Positions 24,138-33,209 of a stretch of 64,000 nt of DNA are shown here, piece after piece. Origin of the DNA: Brachybacterium alimentarium (GTDB lineage: Bacteria > Actinomycetota > Actinomycetes > Actinomycetales > Dermabacteraceae); assembly GCF_002332425.1 (NCBI RefSeq), contig NZ_NRGS01000025.1, forward strand, positions 1 to 64,000, read 5' to 3'. The notes beneath the pieces are model-generated. The model did no database searches and was not told the origin of the DNA. It worked only from the letters and a program-made list of their open reading frames with translations. The first letter of the stretch is position 1, and each line of letters begins with the position of its first letter. The translations under genes and the position numbers were made by a program.

Positions 24138-25832
24138 TCAGCCGACCCGTACCCAGGCAGCGCTGTCCGCGGGCAGGGTGCCCGGCGTCGTCTCCGCGGA
24201 GGCGACGAGCACCTCGGCGCCCGCCAGACGGTGCCCGACCGGGAGGGCGACCGCCGCCGAGGTCGTGTTCACCAGCACGGTCAGCGCGCCGCGGGTCACC
24301 CCGAGCACCCCCTCGGGCAGATCCTCCTCGAAGACCACCGGCTGCTCGGGCCTGCCCAGGGTCAGCTCACGCCGCAGGCCGAGCGCGGTGCGGTACATCT
24401 CCAGGGTCGAGCCCTCCACGCCCTGCTGGGCGTCGGCCGCGAGCGGACCGAACTCCGCGGGCTGGGGCAGCCAGCTCTCCCCGGTCGAGGAGAAGCCGAA
24501 CGCCGGGGCGTCCTGCTCCCAGGGCAGCGGCACACGGCAGCCGTCGCGGCCGGGCACCCCGGCGCGCAGGTGCGAGGGATCCTCGCGCAGCTCGTCGGGG
24601 ATGTCGCTGACCTCGGGAAGCCCGAGCTCCTCGCCCTGATACAGATAGGCGGATCCGGGCAGCGAGAGCATCAGCAGCGTCGCGGCGCGGGCACGCCGCA
24701 GACCCAGCTCCGCATCGGGCACCTCGTCGCGGCGCAGGCCCTCGCCGAAGCGGTAGTCCGGGGCGAACCCGTACCGGGAGGCATGGCGGATCACGTCGTG
24801 GTTCGACAGCACCCAGGTGGTGGGGGAGCCGACGGCGTCGGCCAGGGCGAGCGGCTTCTCGATCGCCGCGCGCATCGTCTCGACGCCCCAGCGGGCCTGG
24901 AGGAAGCCGAAATTGAAGGATTGATGTGCCTTCTCGGCGCCGATGTACAGCGGCAGGCGGTGCTCGGGGATCCACGCCTCGAGCACCATCATGCGCTCAC
25001 CCTCGTAGGAGTCGAGGATCGGCCGCCACTCGCGATAGATGTCCAGCACCCCGTCGTTGTCGAAGTAGACCGGCACCTCGCCCTCGGGGATGTCGATCAG
25101 CCCCTCGGCGTTCACGGTGGCGTCCGGAAGCCCCTCGGGTTTGATCATGCCGTGGGCGACGTCCACCCGGAAGCCGTCGGCCCCGCGGTCGAGCCAGAAC
25201 CGCAGCACGTCCTGGAACAGCTCGTGGACGCGCGGGTTCTCCCAGTTCCAGTCCGGCTGGGAGGTGTCGAAGATGTGCAGGTACCACTGGCCGGGGGTGC
25301 CGTCCGCCTCGGTGACGCGGGTCCAGGCCGGGCCGTGGAAGATCGAGGTCCAGTTGTTCGGCGGCAGCTCGCCGTCCGTCCCCGTCCCCTCGGCGAACAT
25401 GTACATGTCGCGCTCGGGGGAGCCGGGAGCTGCGGCCAGCGCCTGCTGGAACAGCACGTGGTCGCAGGAGGAGTGGTTGGGGACGACGTCGACGATGACC
25501 TTCAGGCCCAGCTCATGGGCGCGGGTGATCATCTCGTCGGCGTCGGCCAGGGAACCGAACCGGGGGTCGACATCGGTGTAGTCGGCGACGTCGTAGCCGC
25601 CGTCATGCTGGGGCGAGGTGTAGAAGGGCGAGAGCCAGATGGCGTCCACCCCGAGGTCCCGCAGGTAAGGCAGGCGGGCCGTGACGCCGGGCAGATCACC
25701 CATGCCGTCGCCGTCCGAATCCGCGAAGGAGCGCGGATACACCTGGTACACGACGGCGTCGCGCCACCACTGCTGGGCTTCACGGGTCTCATGCTCCGCG
25801 GCCTGGGGCGTCGCGGGGGTGTGGAGGGTCAT
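24138..25832 (-). CDS. GH13 alpha-glucosidase
   Basis: The 564-residue retaining glycosidase starts its barrel with WWRDAVVYQVYPRSFADSDGDGMGDL. The four GH13 regions are present: DVVPNHSS, GFRVDVAHG with the nucleophile Asp, VLEAW with the acid/base Glu, and LSNHD. This pattern fits oligo-1,6-/alpha-1,4-glucosidases that release glucose from maltose and short maltodextrins in the cytoplasm. No signal peptide is seen. The ATG at 25832 has GGAAGGA 6-12 bp upstream; longer versions lack coding character. It is the last gene of the maltose operon, 100 bp after the other GH13 gene. Confidence 0.92.
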   Translation of the reverse strand: MTLHTPATPQAAEHETREAQQWWRDAVVYQVYPRSFADSDGDGMGDLPGVTARLPYLRDLGVDAIWLSPFYTSPQHDGGYDVADYTDVDPRFGSLADADEMITRAHELGLKVIVDVVPNHSSCDHVLFQQALAAAPGSPERDMYMFAEGTGTDGELPPNNWTSIFHGPAWTRVTEADGTPGQWYLHIFDTSQPDWNWENPRVHELFQDVLRFWLDRGADGFRVDVAHGMIKPEGLPDATVNAEGLIDIPEGEVPVYFDNDGVLDIYREWRPILDSYEGERMMVLEAWIPEHRLPLYIGAEKAHQSFNFGFLQARWGVETMRAAIEKPLALADAVGSPTTWVLSNHDVIRHASRYGFAPDYRFGEGLRRDEVPDAELGLRRARAATLLMLSLPGSAYLYQGEELGLPEVSDIPDELREDPSHLRAGVPGRDGCRVPLPWEQDAPAFGFSSTGESWLPQPAEFGPLAADAQQGVEGSTLEMYRTALGLRRELTLGRPEQPVVFEEDLPEGVLGVTRGALTVLVNTTSAAVALPVGHRLAGAEVLVASAETTPGTLPADSAAWVRVG

Positions 25833-25932
25833 GCGGGTCCTTCCGAGAGTGCGGATCTCATGCTGTACGTCGAGCTGGGTGCTGCCGCGCGGGCGGGAGC
25901 CACGAATGGGCCGCCGGGGAGGAGCGACGGAG

Positions 25933-27942
25933 TCACGCTCCGGAGTCGAGGCGGGTGATGCTGGCTCCGGCATCGGACGCGTCCAGGCGGAGGACTCCAC
26001 GGTCGTGGCGGGCGTTCGCTCCGCCGACCTCGGTGTGCACCGTGGCGCTGGGGGCGCCGGGCAGGCTATCGGTTCCGATCACGATCTCGTCATGGGCGCC
26101 ACGGGCGAGATGCACGAGGACGTCCCCGTCCGGATGGGTCCGGGCGTAGACCAGGGCGTCAGTGCCGGCGTGCAGCCAGCGCAGCCCCCCGCGGCGCAGC
26201 GCGACCAGCTCGCGGCGCAGGCCCAGCAGCAGACGGGTCGCCTCGAGGATGCCGAGATCGATGCGCTCGCCGTCGCCCCGGTCGATCGCCTCCCACGGCA
26301 TCGGGGCGCGCGAATGCTCCCCGTTCTCGCCCTGCGCGCCCAGCTCGTCGCCGGCGAACACGGTGGGCACGCCGGGCAGGGTGGCCAGCGCTGCCACGGC
26401 GGCGAGCTGGCGCTCCCGGCTTCCGACGACGGTCCGGGTGCGGGGTGTGTCATGGCTGGACAGCTGGTTCTGCGAGTGGGCGCGGGATGGCCAGGGCATC
26501 TGGGCGTTGTAGTCGCGCAGGGTGCGCCAGATGGAGGTGCCGGGCAGACGCGGCAGGGTCATCGGCAGCCCCAGCCAGTTCAGGTCGCTCTCGGGATCCG
26601 CGAGCCATGCCCACAGCGGACGGGTGAAGCCCGCGTAGTTCATAGTGCCGTGCCAGCCGTCACCGGCGAGGTCCGCTGTGGCGTCGTGCCCGTGCTCTGC
26701 GACGAGCCAGGCGCTGTGCGCACGGCTCTGTCCTCGGGAGTCCGTGACCTCGCGCATCGTGGCGCGGATCTCGCGAGCCACCTCGTGCGTGAGGTCCACC
26801 GTGCCGTGGCGGCCGGTCATGTTGGCCACGTCGATCCGCCAGCCGTCGGCTGCGAAAGGAGCGGAGAGATATCGGCCGACGACGCTGCCTGCCCCGCGGG
26901 TCAGCCGCGATCGCAGCTCCGCGTTGCGCTGGTCGAGCTTGGGCAGGGTGGGCACGTCCAGCCAGCTGGCGTACTGGTGGGGATGCTCCTCGAAGAGGTA
27001 GAAGCCCGCTTCGATGGACTCAGGATCGGCCTGGGCGGCGCGGAACCATTCATGGGTGTCGCCGGTGTGGTGTGTCGTGAGATCCAGCAGCAGGCGCATC
27101 CCCCGTTCGTGGAGAGCCGTGGAGAGGCGCACGAGGGCGTCGTCGCCGCCGAGCAGAGGATCGACATGGTCGAAGGCCGAGGCGTCGTAGCGGTGCACCG
27201 AGCCCGCCGGGAACACCGGCGTGAGATAGAGGGTGTTCGCGCCGAGTAACGCGATGTGGTCCAGACGCTCCAGGATCCCGTCGAGATCACCGCCGAAGAA
27301 CTGCCGGCCGGTGAGCTCGCCGTGCATCGCGGGCTCGTCCTCCCAAGCCATCGGGACCGCCCAGCAGGGCAAGTCCGCAGGCGCCGGGCGACCGTCCGCG
27401 TCCAGAGGCATCCGGGTGCTGCGGGAGAAGCGGTCGGGGAAGATCTGGTACACGATCGCGTCGTCCACCCAGTCTGGAGCCGGCTCGTGGGCGAGCAGAC
27501 GGAAGTCCGTGGCGTCAGAGACATCCCAGGGCACGAGGCCTGCGGCGGTGAGCCAGGCGTAGGAGGGGACCGCGGCACCCGAGGGGCTCACGGATCCCTG
27601 CGGGGCGAGCACGCAGAATCGGTAGGGCATGACCGGGTTCGTGAGGCTCAGCTCCGCCTCCCACCAGGTGCCTGTGGAGTCCTGGGCGGCGACGTGGAGC
27701 TCGGAGGTGCGGATCTCCCCGTCGCTCACCGTGCGCAGGGCGAGCGCGGAAGCCGGGTAGGCGATGGGAACCCACACGCGCAGCGTCGATCGTGCGTCGA
27801 GGGCGGGGGCGTCGCCGGCCACGAAGCACGGACCCGAGTCGTGATGGGGCTGCTCGATCAGCGGGACACCGGTGGCGTCGACTCCGAGGGCATCGAAGGA
27901 GGTGGAGGGCGGCTCCGCCGACGGCGCGGGGACCTGGTTCAT
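25933..27942 (-). CDS. GH13 maltodextrin glucosidase/neopullulanase-like enzyme
   Basis: The 669-residue protein has an N-terminal beta-sandwich (about 30-150) before the catalytic barrel, which starts WVDDAIVYQIFPDRFSRS, the layout of MalZ and neopullulanase/cyclomaltodextrinase (GH13_20/21). Catalytic residues are the Asp of DGWRIDVANMTG, the Glu of LVAEHGHD and the Asp of LSSHDTPRT. The ATG at 27942 is chosen because GAGGTGA is 7-9 bp upstream; a GTG at 27951 would overlap that site. The gene follows malG after 10 bp. It should open or shorten imported maltodextrins before the second GH13 enzyme acts. Confidence 0.9.
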   Translation of the reverse strand: MNQVPAPSAEPPSTSFDALGVDATGVPLIEQPHHDSGPCFVAGDAPALDARSTLRVWVPIAYPASALALRTVSDGEIRTSELHVAAQDSTGTWWEAELSLTNPVMPYRFCVLAPQGSVSPSGAAVPSYAWLTAAGLVPWDVSDATDFRLLAHEPAPDWVDDAIVYQIFPDRFSRSTRMPLDADGRPAPADLPCWAVPMAWEDEPAMHGELTGRQFFGGDLDGILERLDHIALLGANTLYLTPVFPAGSVHRYDASAFDHVDPLLGGDDALVRLSTALHERGMRLLLDLTTHHTGDTHEWFRAAQADPESIEAGFYLFEEHPHQYASWLDVPTLPKLDQRNAELRSRLTRGAGSVVGRYLSAPFAADGWRIDVANMTGRHGTVDLTHEVAREIRATMREVTDSRGQSRAHSAWLVAEHGHDATADLAGDGWHGTMNYAGFTRPLWAWLADPESDLNWLGLPMTLPRLPGTSIWRTLRDYNAQMPWPSRAHSQNQLSSHDTPRTRTVVGSRERQLAAVAALATLPGVPTVFAGDELGAQGENGEHSRAPMPWEAIDRGDGERIDLGILEATRLLLGLRRELVALRRGGLRWLHAGTDALVYARTHPDGDVLVHLARGAHDEIVIGTDSLPGAPSATVHTEVGGANARHDRGVLRLDASDAGASITRLDSGA

Positions 27943-27952
27943 CGGGATCACC

Positions 27953-28885
27953 TCAACCCTTTACGGCGCCCGCGGTGGCGCCGCCTACGATGTAGCGCTG
28001 GAGGAACTGGTACAGGATGATCACCGGGATCATGATCATCACCGACCCAGCCGCGAAGACGCCCAGATTGTTCGAGCGGTCTCCCTGGAGCAGGCCGTAC
28101 AGACCCACCGCGAGGGTCTTCTTGTCGTCGGCCGTGAGGAAGATCGAGCCCAGCAGGAATTCGCTCAGCACGCCCACCAGGGCCAGCAGCACCGTGGTGG
28201 CGAGGATCGGGGTGAGCGTGGGCAGCAGTATTTTCGTGAACACCTGCCAGTGGGTGCAGCCGTCGATGATGGCCGCCTCGTCCAGCTCCTTGGGCACGGT
28301 GTCGAAGAAGCCCTTGATCAGCCAGACCTGACCGAGCGAGCCTCCCAGGAGCACCACGATGTAGCCGGGCAGGGAGTTCAGCCCCAGGAAGGGGACGACC
28401 TGGCCCAGTCCGGAGAGCATCGTGTAGACGGCGATCATCGCCAGGATCGCGGGGAACATCATGACCAGCAGCAGCGAGAGCAGCCCGATCCGGCGCCCGG
28501 TGAACCGGAAACGACTGAAGGCGTAGGCGGCCAGGGTGGACAGGAATACCTGGACAAGGGCGACGACGCCGCAGACGATGACGGTGTTGAGGTACCACTG
28601 CAGGAAGGGCCCGCGGGCACCGCGGAGCAGCTCCTGATAGTGGGTCAGGCTGAACGCCGTCGGCAGCAGGCCCGAGGAGGACACGGTGCCCAGCGGGTTC
28701 AGTGACGCCGAGACGACGAACAGGATCGGGAAGATCGCGAAGGCCATGGCCGCGACCGCGACGACGTGACGCCAGCCGATCTCCGACATCCAGCGGGCGA
28801 ACGGCATCCGGTGCGGAGCGCTCGACGGCTCCTGTGAGGCCCCGGGCGACAGGGAATGGGCGGGGGTGGGGGTGGAGATGCTCAT
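27953..28885 (-). CDS. malG: Maltose-type ABC transporter permease MalG
   Basis: The 310-residue permease has six membrane helices and the EAA loop EAAIIDGCTHWQVFTKILLPTLTPI, which contacts the ATPase. It ends with the usual MalG C-terminus (IPVIILYQFLQRYIVGGATAGAVKG). It forms a heterodimer with MalF, 14 bp upstream. No ATPase gene is in the cluster, so a shared MsiK-type ATPase elsewhere is expected, as in other actinobacteria; that is inference. An N-terminal 35-residue basic cytoplasmic stretch precedes the first helix. Confidence 0.95.
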   Translation of the reverse strand: MSISTPTPAHSLSPGASQEPSSAPHRMPFARWMSEIGWRHVVAVAAMAFAIFPILFVVSASLNPLGTVSSSGLLPTAFSLTHYQELLRGARGPFLQWYLNTVIVCGVVALVQVFLSTLAAYAFSRFRFTGRRIGLLSLLLVMMFPAILAMIAVYTMLSGLGQVVPFLGLNSLPGYIVVLLGGSLGQVWLIKGFFDTVPKELDEAAIIDGCTHWQVFTKILLPTLTPILATTVLLALVGVLSEFLLGSIFLTADDKKTLAVGLYGLLQGDRSNNLGVFAAGSVMIMIPVIILYQFLQRYIVGGATAGAVKG

Positions 28886-28899
28886 CGTGGGGACCCCTC

Positions 28900-30480
28900 T
28901 CAGTTGACGTCTTCGAGGACAGTGGTGAACCGGAACTGGATCGCTGCGAGCACACCGGTGAGGGCGAACAGCGCGACGGAGACCGCCGAGGCGAAGCCGA
29001 AGTCGGCGCCCGAGCCTCCGAAGGCGATGCGGTAGATCATGGAGATCAGGATGTCGGTGCCTCCGCGGGTGTACTCACCGGGCAGGAACGGTCCGCCTTC
29101 GGTGAGCAGCTGGATCGCGTTGAAGTTGTTGAAGTTGAAGGCGAAGGATGCCACCAGAAGGGGAGCGACGGCGACCAGCAGCAGAGGGGTGACCACCTTG
29201 ATCGTGGTCTGCAGACGGCTCGCGCCGTCCATGCGGGCGGCTTCCATGACGTCGCTCGGGATCGACTGCAGCGCGCCGGTGGAGACGATGAACATGTACG
29301 GGAAACCCATCCACAGGTTCGTCAGCAGCACCGCGGCCTTGGCCAGCGTGGGATCGCCCATCCAGTTCAGATGCAGCCCGAGGGTCTCGTTGATCAGGCC
29401 GAAGTCGCGGTTGTAGAAGTTCGACCACACCAGCAGCGAGATGAACCCGGGCACCGCATAGGGCATGAGCAGCACCGAGCGGTAGAGACGTCGACCCTTG
29501 ACCCGCTCGTCGTTCAGCACCAGTGCGAGCGCGAAGCCGACCACGAAGGTGAGCAGCACGGAGCCGATAGAGAATACCAGGGTCCAGACGAAGGCGGCCC
29601 CAAACTGCTTGGCGATGCCGGCGTTGGTGAACAGGCGCTCGTAGTTGCTGAGTCCCACGCCCTGGAGCCAGGACTGGCTGAAGGCGCGCTCGCCGTCGGC
29701 GTTCACGAAGTACTCGGTGTCGCCGACGGTGCCCACCGAATAGACCTCGCCGCTGCGGGAGTCGGTCAGGGTGTCGCTGGCCTCGTCGTAGCTGAGCACG
29801 GTGCTGCCCTCGAAGGCCTGGTTCGCGCCCTGGATACGGACGGCCTCGGAATCGGTGATCGGGACCGCGAGCTGCTGGATCGTGTCGTACGCGGTGTTGA
29901 CCTCGCGGGCGTCGAGAATCGTGTATCCGTCCGCGTCGGTCACGAAGCCCGAGGTCACCTCGACGTCTCCGGACGGGACCTCCTGGACCGGTGCAGTCTC
30001 GTCCCCCTGGTAGACGGTGCCGGTCCCCGGATCCACGAGGAACAGAGTGAACGGTCCCTCGACCGGGTCGCCCTGGGTCGCGACGGAGAGGTTGTACCAG
30101 GTGGAATCGTCGGACTGCTGCACGGAGTTGGCCACGATCGAGTCGATCGCCTGCTCCTTGGTGCCGCGCGTGCCGTCGCCGAAGTTCGTGAAGGAATAGC
30201 CGATCGTGAGGATGATCGGGGTGATCAGGAAGACCACTAGGAACAAGGTGCCGGGGAAGAGGTACTTGCCCGGCACGAAGCGCTTCGTGGAGTACAGCGC
30301 GAAGATCGCGATCGTCGCGAGGACCACGATGCTCAGCCACATCCACTGCTGCAGCTGGATCATGACCGGGACGGAGAACGCGGCCACGGCGAGCACGGCG
30401 CCGAGGAACAGCACGCGCGCCAGGATCGTCGGGATCGTGGTGGTGCGTTCACGGTGCGCGGGCGCATGGGTGGAGGGCAT
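28900..30480 (-). CDS. malF: Maltose-type ABC transporter permease MalF
   Basis: The 526-residue permease has two or three N-terminal helices, a large extracytoplasmic domain (about 90-270) typical of MalF that touches the binding protein, and then the core transport domain with the EAA loop EAARMDGASRLQTTIKVVTPLL. The long periplasm-type loop distinguishes it from shorter sugar permeases. It starts with ATG at 30480 after GAAAGGCAG and is separated from malE by 248 bp that hold an 8-bp tandem repeat and a hairpin. Confidence 0.94.
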   Translation of the reverse strand: MPSTHAPAHRERTTTIPTILARVLFLGAVLAVAAFSVPVMIQLQQWMWLSIVVLATIAIFALYSTKRFVPGKYLFPGTLFLVVFLITPIILTIGYSFTNFGDGTRGTKEQAIDSIVANSVQQSDDSTWYNLSVATQGDPVEGPFTLFLVDPGTGTVYQGDETAPVQEVPSGDVEVTSGFVTDADGYTILDAREVNTAYDTIQQLAVPITDSEAVRIQGANQAFEGSTVLSYDEASDTLTDSRSGEVYSVGTVGDTEYFVNADGERAFSQSWLQGVGLSNYERLFTNAGIAKQFGAAFVWTLVFSIGSVLLTFVVGFALALVLNDERVKGRRLYRSVLLMPYAVPGFISLLVWSNFYNRDFGLINETLGLHLNWMGDPTLAKAAVLLTNLWMGFPYMFIVSTGALQSIPSDVMEAARMDGASRLQTTIKVVTPLLLVAVAPLLVASFAFNFNNFNAIQLLTEGGPFLPGEYTRGGTDILISMIYRIAFGGSGADFGFASAVSVALFALTGVLAAIQFRFTTVLEDVN

Positions 30481-30503
30481 GGCGACGCTGCCTTTCGGTG
30501 AAG

Positions 30504-30567
30504 CAGGGATTCAGGGATTCAGGGATTCAGGGATTCAGGGATTCAGGGATGCAGGGATGCAGGGATG
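30504..30567 (-). repeat. Eight tandem copies of an 8-bp unit in the malE-malF gap
   Basis: Five copies of CAGGGATT (30504-30543) are followed by three of CAGGGATG (30544-30567), without a break. The array ends 24 bp before the malF start in the transcribed leader. Simple repeats like this vary in copy number by slippage, which could change spacing or structure between malE and malF. Confidence 0.9.
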
Positions 30568-30676
30568 AGGGATACCGGGGCGCGAGACGGCAGATCGGGC
30601 CGAGCGGCGTCCTGGAACCGGGGCCGACGGGGCGCTGACGGCGGGGGTGCACAGAGGACGCCGAGCTCGGCAGGGA

Positions 30677-30716
30677 GCGGGCGGGATGCAGCGTGCCTGC
30701 GCTGCGCCCCGCCCGC
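30677..30716 (-). terminator. Hairpin after malE (attenuator)
   Basis: GCGGGCGGG-ATGCAGCG (30677-30693) pairs with CGCTGC-GCC-CCGCCCGC (30700-30716), a long GC-rich stem 13 bp beyond the malE stop. A hairpin here would stop part of the transcription or protect malE mRNA, giving the excess of binding protein over permeases that such operons need. Confidence 0.6.
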
Positions 30717-30728
30717 GACGGCGAGGGA

Positions 30729-32012
30729 TCAGCCGATCTGGCTGGTGATCTCCTCACCGGCGGAGGTCATCGTGGACTCCGGATCGGCGCCGCCGACGAT
30801 GTTCGCCTGGGCCTGGCCGAGCGGCTCCCAGATCGTGGCCATCTCCGGGAGTGCGGGCATCGGGCCCGCGCCCTCGGCGAGCTCGGCGATCTTCACGATC
30901 TCGGGGAAGTCCGCCGCGAGCTTCTCCTGCAGCGTGAGGTTCACCGGGGGCAGCTCGTTGCGGGGGAACATCTGCTCGACGATGTCGGGAGAGGACGCCA
31001 CCGCAGTCGCGAACTGCTGGGCGATTGCGGGGTTTTTGCCGCCGGCGGCGACGTAGAACGCGTTGACGCCCGCGAACGGCACGGCCGCTTCGAGGCCCTC
31101 GAAGCCGGGGACCGGACCCATGGCGAAGTCGATCTCGGCAGTGCGGATGTCCTCGAGCGCCCACGGGCCGGAGACCAGGTAGGCGGCCTTCCCGTCGGTG
31201 AACAGCGAGATCGCGTTGTCGCCGGTGATCGACGTGGACAGCACGCCCTGGTCGCCGAGCTCCTTGATCTTCTCGCCCGCGGAGATCGAGCCCTCCTGGC
31301 CCACGCCCACGTCGGACGGATCGAAGTCCCCCTCGGTGTCCGTGCCGAAGAGGTACCCGCCGGCGGAGGAGTAGAAAGCCTCCATATGGTAAGCGTCGCC
31401 CTGCTCGCCGACCGGCAGGGACAGTACGTTGTCCGCGCCACCGGCCTCGCCGGCGGCGACCATCTCCTCGACGGTCTTGGGTTCGGGGACGTCGGTGAGC
31501 TCCTTGTTCGCGAACATCACCAGAGTCTCCACCGCGTAGGGCACACCGTACGTCTGACTGTCATAGGTGACGGCCTCCAGCCCGATCGGTGCGATGTCCT
31601 CCGTGGCGTCGCCGGGCAGCTGCACGGGGGAGATCGAGCCGTTCTGAACCAGGTTCCCGATCCAGTCGTGGGCGGCGACGATCATGTCCGGGCCGTTGCC
31701 GGCCTGGTTGGCGGTGATGAAGTTGCCTTGAAGATCATCGGCGACGATTTGCACCGCGACGGAAAGGCCGTTGGCCTCGCCCCAGGTCGCGACGGGCTCC
31801 TCGAGCGAGGCGGCCTTCTCCTCATCGGTCCAGATCACGAGATCGGCGTCGGCGCGGGCGGGCGCCGCACCCTCTTCGGCGCCACCGGCATCGGAGGCCC
31901 CGCCCGCGTCGCTCGAACCAGCTGCGGTCTCGTCCCCGCCGCACGCGGCGAGCAGCGCGGAACCGGCTGCGGCGCCGCTGAGGGCGAGGAAACTCTTTCG
32001 ACGAATCTGCAC
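30729..32012 (-). CDS. malE: Maltose/maltodextrin-binding lipoprotein MalE
   Basis: The 427-residue extracellular solute-binding protein (family 1) starts with a lipoprotein signal: basic QIRRKS, a hydrophobic stretch and the lipobox LLAAC at about residues 20-24, followed by an acidic Gly/Ser linker. The mature domain begins DADLVIWTDEEKAASLEEPVATWGEANGL. Motifs such as PDMIVAAHDWIGNLVQNG and YLVSGPWALEDIRTAEIDFAMGPVPGF are typical of MalE proteins. I use the GTG at 32012, which has GAAGGAG 6 bp upstream; earlier codons overlap the promoter. It captures maltodextrins for MalFG. Confidence 0.93.
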   Translation of the reverse strand: MQIRRKSFLALSGAAAGSALLAACGGDETAAGSSDAGGASDAGGAEEGAAPARADADLVIWTDEEKAASLEEPVATWGEANGLSVAVQIVADDLQGNFITANQAGNGPDMIVAAHDWIGNLVQNGSISPVQLPGDATEDIAPIGLEAVTYDSQTYGVPYAVETLVMFANKELTDVPEPKTVEEMVAAGEAGGADNVLSLPVGEQGDAYHMEAFYSSAGGYLFGTDTEGDFDPSDVGVGQEGSISAGEKIKELGDQGVLSTSITGDNAISLFTDGKAAYLVSGPWALEDIRTAEIDFAMGPVPGFEGLEAAVPFAGVNAFYVAAGGKNPAIAQQFATAVASSPDIVEQMFPRNELPPVNLTLQEKLAADFPEIVKIAELAEGAGPMPALPEMATIWEPLGQAQANIVGGADPESTMTSAGEEITSQIG

Positions 32013-32072
32013 GTCTTCTCCTTCGAATCGTGGAGCGACCGGCTTCCATTGGCGGTGCTCGATGAGGGAGAC

Positions 32073-32120
32073 ACTAGATCGAGTGAGCCTGGTTGTGCAA
32101 GACTGGGCAAGAACTTGCAG
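32073..32120 (-). promoter_or_regulatory. malE promoter overlapped by LacI-type half-sites
   Basis: Reading toward malE, TTGCAC (32100-32095) and TCTAGT (32078-32073) have promoter-like form with a 16-bp spacer. TGCAAG (32096-32101), GGCAAG (32106-32111) and CTTGCAG (32114-32120) surround the -35. The inner pair forms GCAAG-AA-CTTGC. CTTGCA-type half-sites are known for actinobacterial maltose regulators of the LacI family. Confidence 0.6.
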
Positions 32121-32170
32121 GTATCGATCCGGTGACGGGCGGGGATGCGCGCGTCTGGAAGGATGAGGGG

Positions 32171-33181
32171 ATGGCACGACTGATAGACATCGCCCACGCC
32201 GCCGGGGTCAGTGAGGCCACGGTCTCCCGGGTGCTCAACGGCAAAACCGGGGTCAACGACGCCACGCGCGATACGGTCATCCGGGTGGCCAGGGAGTTGG
32301 GACGCGATGTCGCGCCGGAGGTGACGGGGTCGGGACCGCTGGTCGGTGTGCTCGTGCCGGATCTCGACAACCAGGTGTTCGCGGCGTGGACCGAGCGGAT
32401 CGAAGCGGAGCTATTCGAGCGTGGGGCGTCCGCGCTGGTGGGCATGCGCGCCCGCACCGTGGAGCGAGAGCGCGAAATCTTGCATCGCTTCTTGCATGCT
32501 GGGGCAACGGCGATCATCGTCGTCTCCGGTCATCACGCCCAGCAGCGCGGGCCGGTCGACCACTACCGCGAGGTGGTCGGCGCCGGCGTCCCGCTCGTGC
32601 TTGTCAACGGTGTGCGGGACGACCTCGACGCCGCCTTCCTCTCCACCGACGACGAGCACGCCATGCGGCTGACGCTCACCCACCTCCAGGACCTCGGCCA
32701 CCGCCGGATCGGCCTCGCCGTGGGTGATGAGCACACGTGGCCGGTACGCGAGAAGCTCGCCGTCTTCGAGGAGGTGGCGCGGTCGTTCCCTGAGGATGCC
32801 TGGCCGGCAGCGTTCACCGACTTCTCCTACGCCGGGGGCTACGAGGCCGCTCGTGATCTCCTTTCCCGGGGGGCGACAGCGATCGTCTGCGGGTCCGACG
32901 TGATGGCGGCCGGTGCGCTCGAGGGCATCCGCTCCCAAGGGCTGCGCGTCCCGGAGGACGTCTCTGTGGTGGGCTATGACGACGTCTTCTGGGCGGGCCT
33001 GACCGACCCGCCCCTGACCACGGTGCGCCAGGCGGTGGCGTCGATCGCCCGCGCTGCCGTGCGCGCAGCGCTCGGCGGAGGCGAGGATTCGCGGCGCCCG
33101 GCGCGCACGGAGGTCGTGGTGCGGCCCCAGCTGATCGTGCGCGGCTCGACCGCGGTGGCCCCGGGCGGCACGGCGGGCTGA
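32171..33181 (+). CDS. LacI-family regulator of the maltose operon
   Basis: The 336-residue repressor has the LacI helix-turn-helix and hinge helix at 1-55 (MARLIDIAHAAGVSEATVSRVLNGKTG), then a periplasmic-binding-like sensor domain (about 60-330) with VGVLVPDLDNQVF, the D-X-AAGALEGI region and VVGYDDVFWAGLTDPPLTTVRQ. It is divergent from malE, and the sites around 32096-32120 are its likely operators. Maltose or a maltodextrin is the expected inducer, by context. The ATG at 32171 starts exactly at the conserved helix-turn-helix. Confidence 0.9.
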   Translation: MARLIDIAHAAGVSEATVSRVLNGKTGVNDATRDTVIRVARELGRDVAPEVTGSGPLVGVLVPDLDNQVFAAWTERIEAELFERGASALVGMRARTVEREREILHRFLHAGATAIIVVSGHHAQQRGPVDHYREVVGAGVPLVLVNGVRDDLDAAFLSTDDEHAMRLTLTHLQDLGHRRIGLAVGDEHTWPVREKLAVFEEVARSFPEDAWPAAFTDFSYAGGYEAARDLLSRGATAIVCGSDVMAAGALEGIRSQGLRVPEDVSVVGYDDVFWAGLTDPPLTTVRQAVASIARAAVRAALGGGEDSRRPARTEVVVRPQLIVRGSTAVAPGGTAG

Positions 33182-33209
33182 ACCCCGCCCGGCCCGCTAG
33201 CATGGATGG

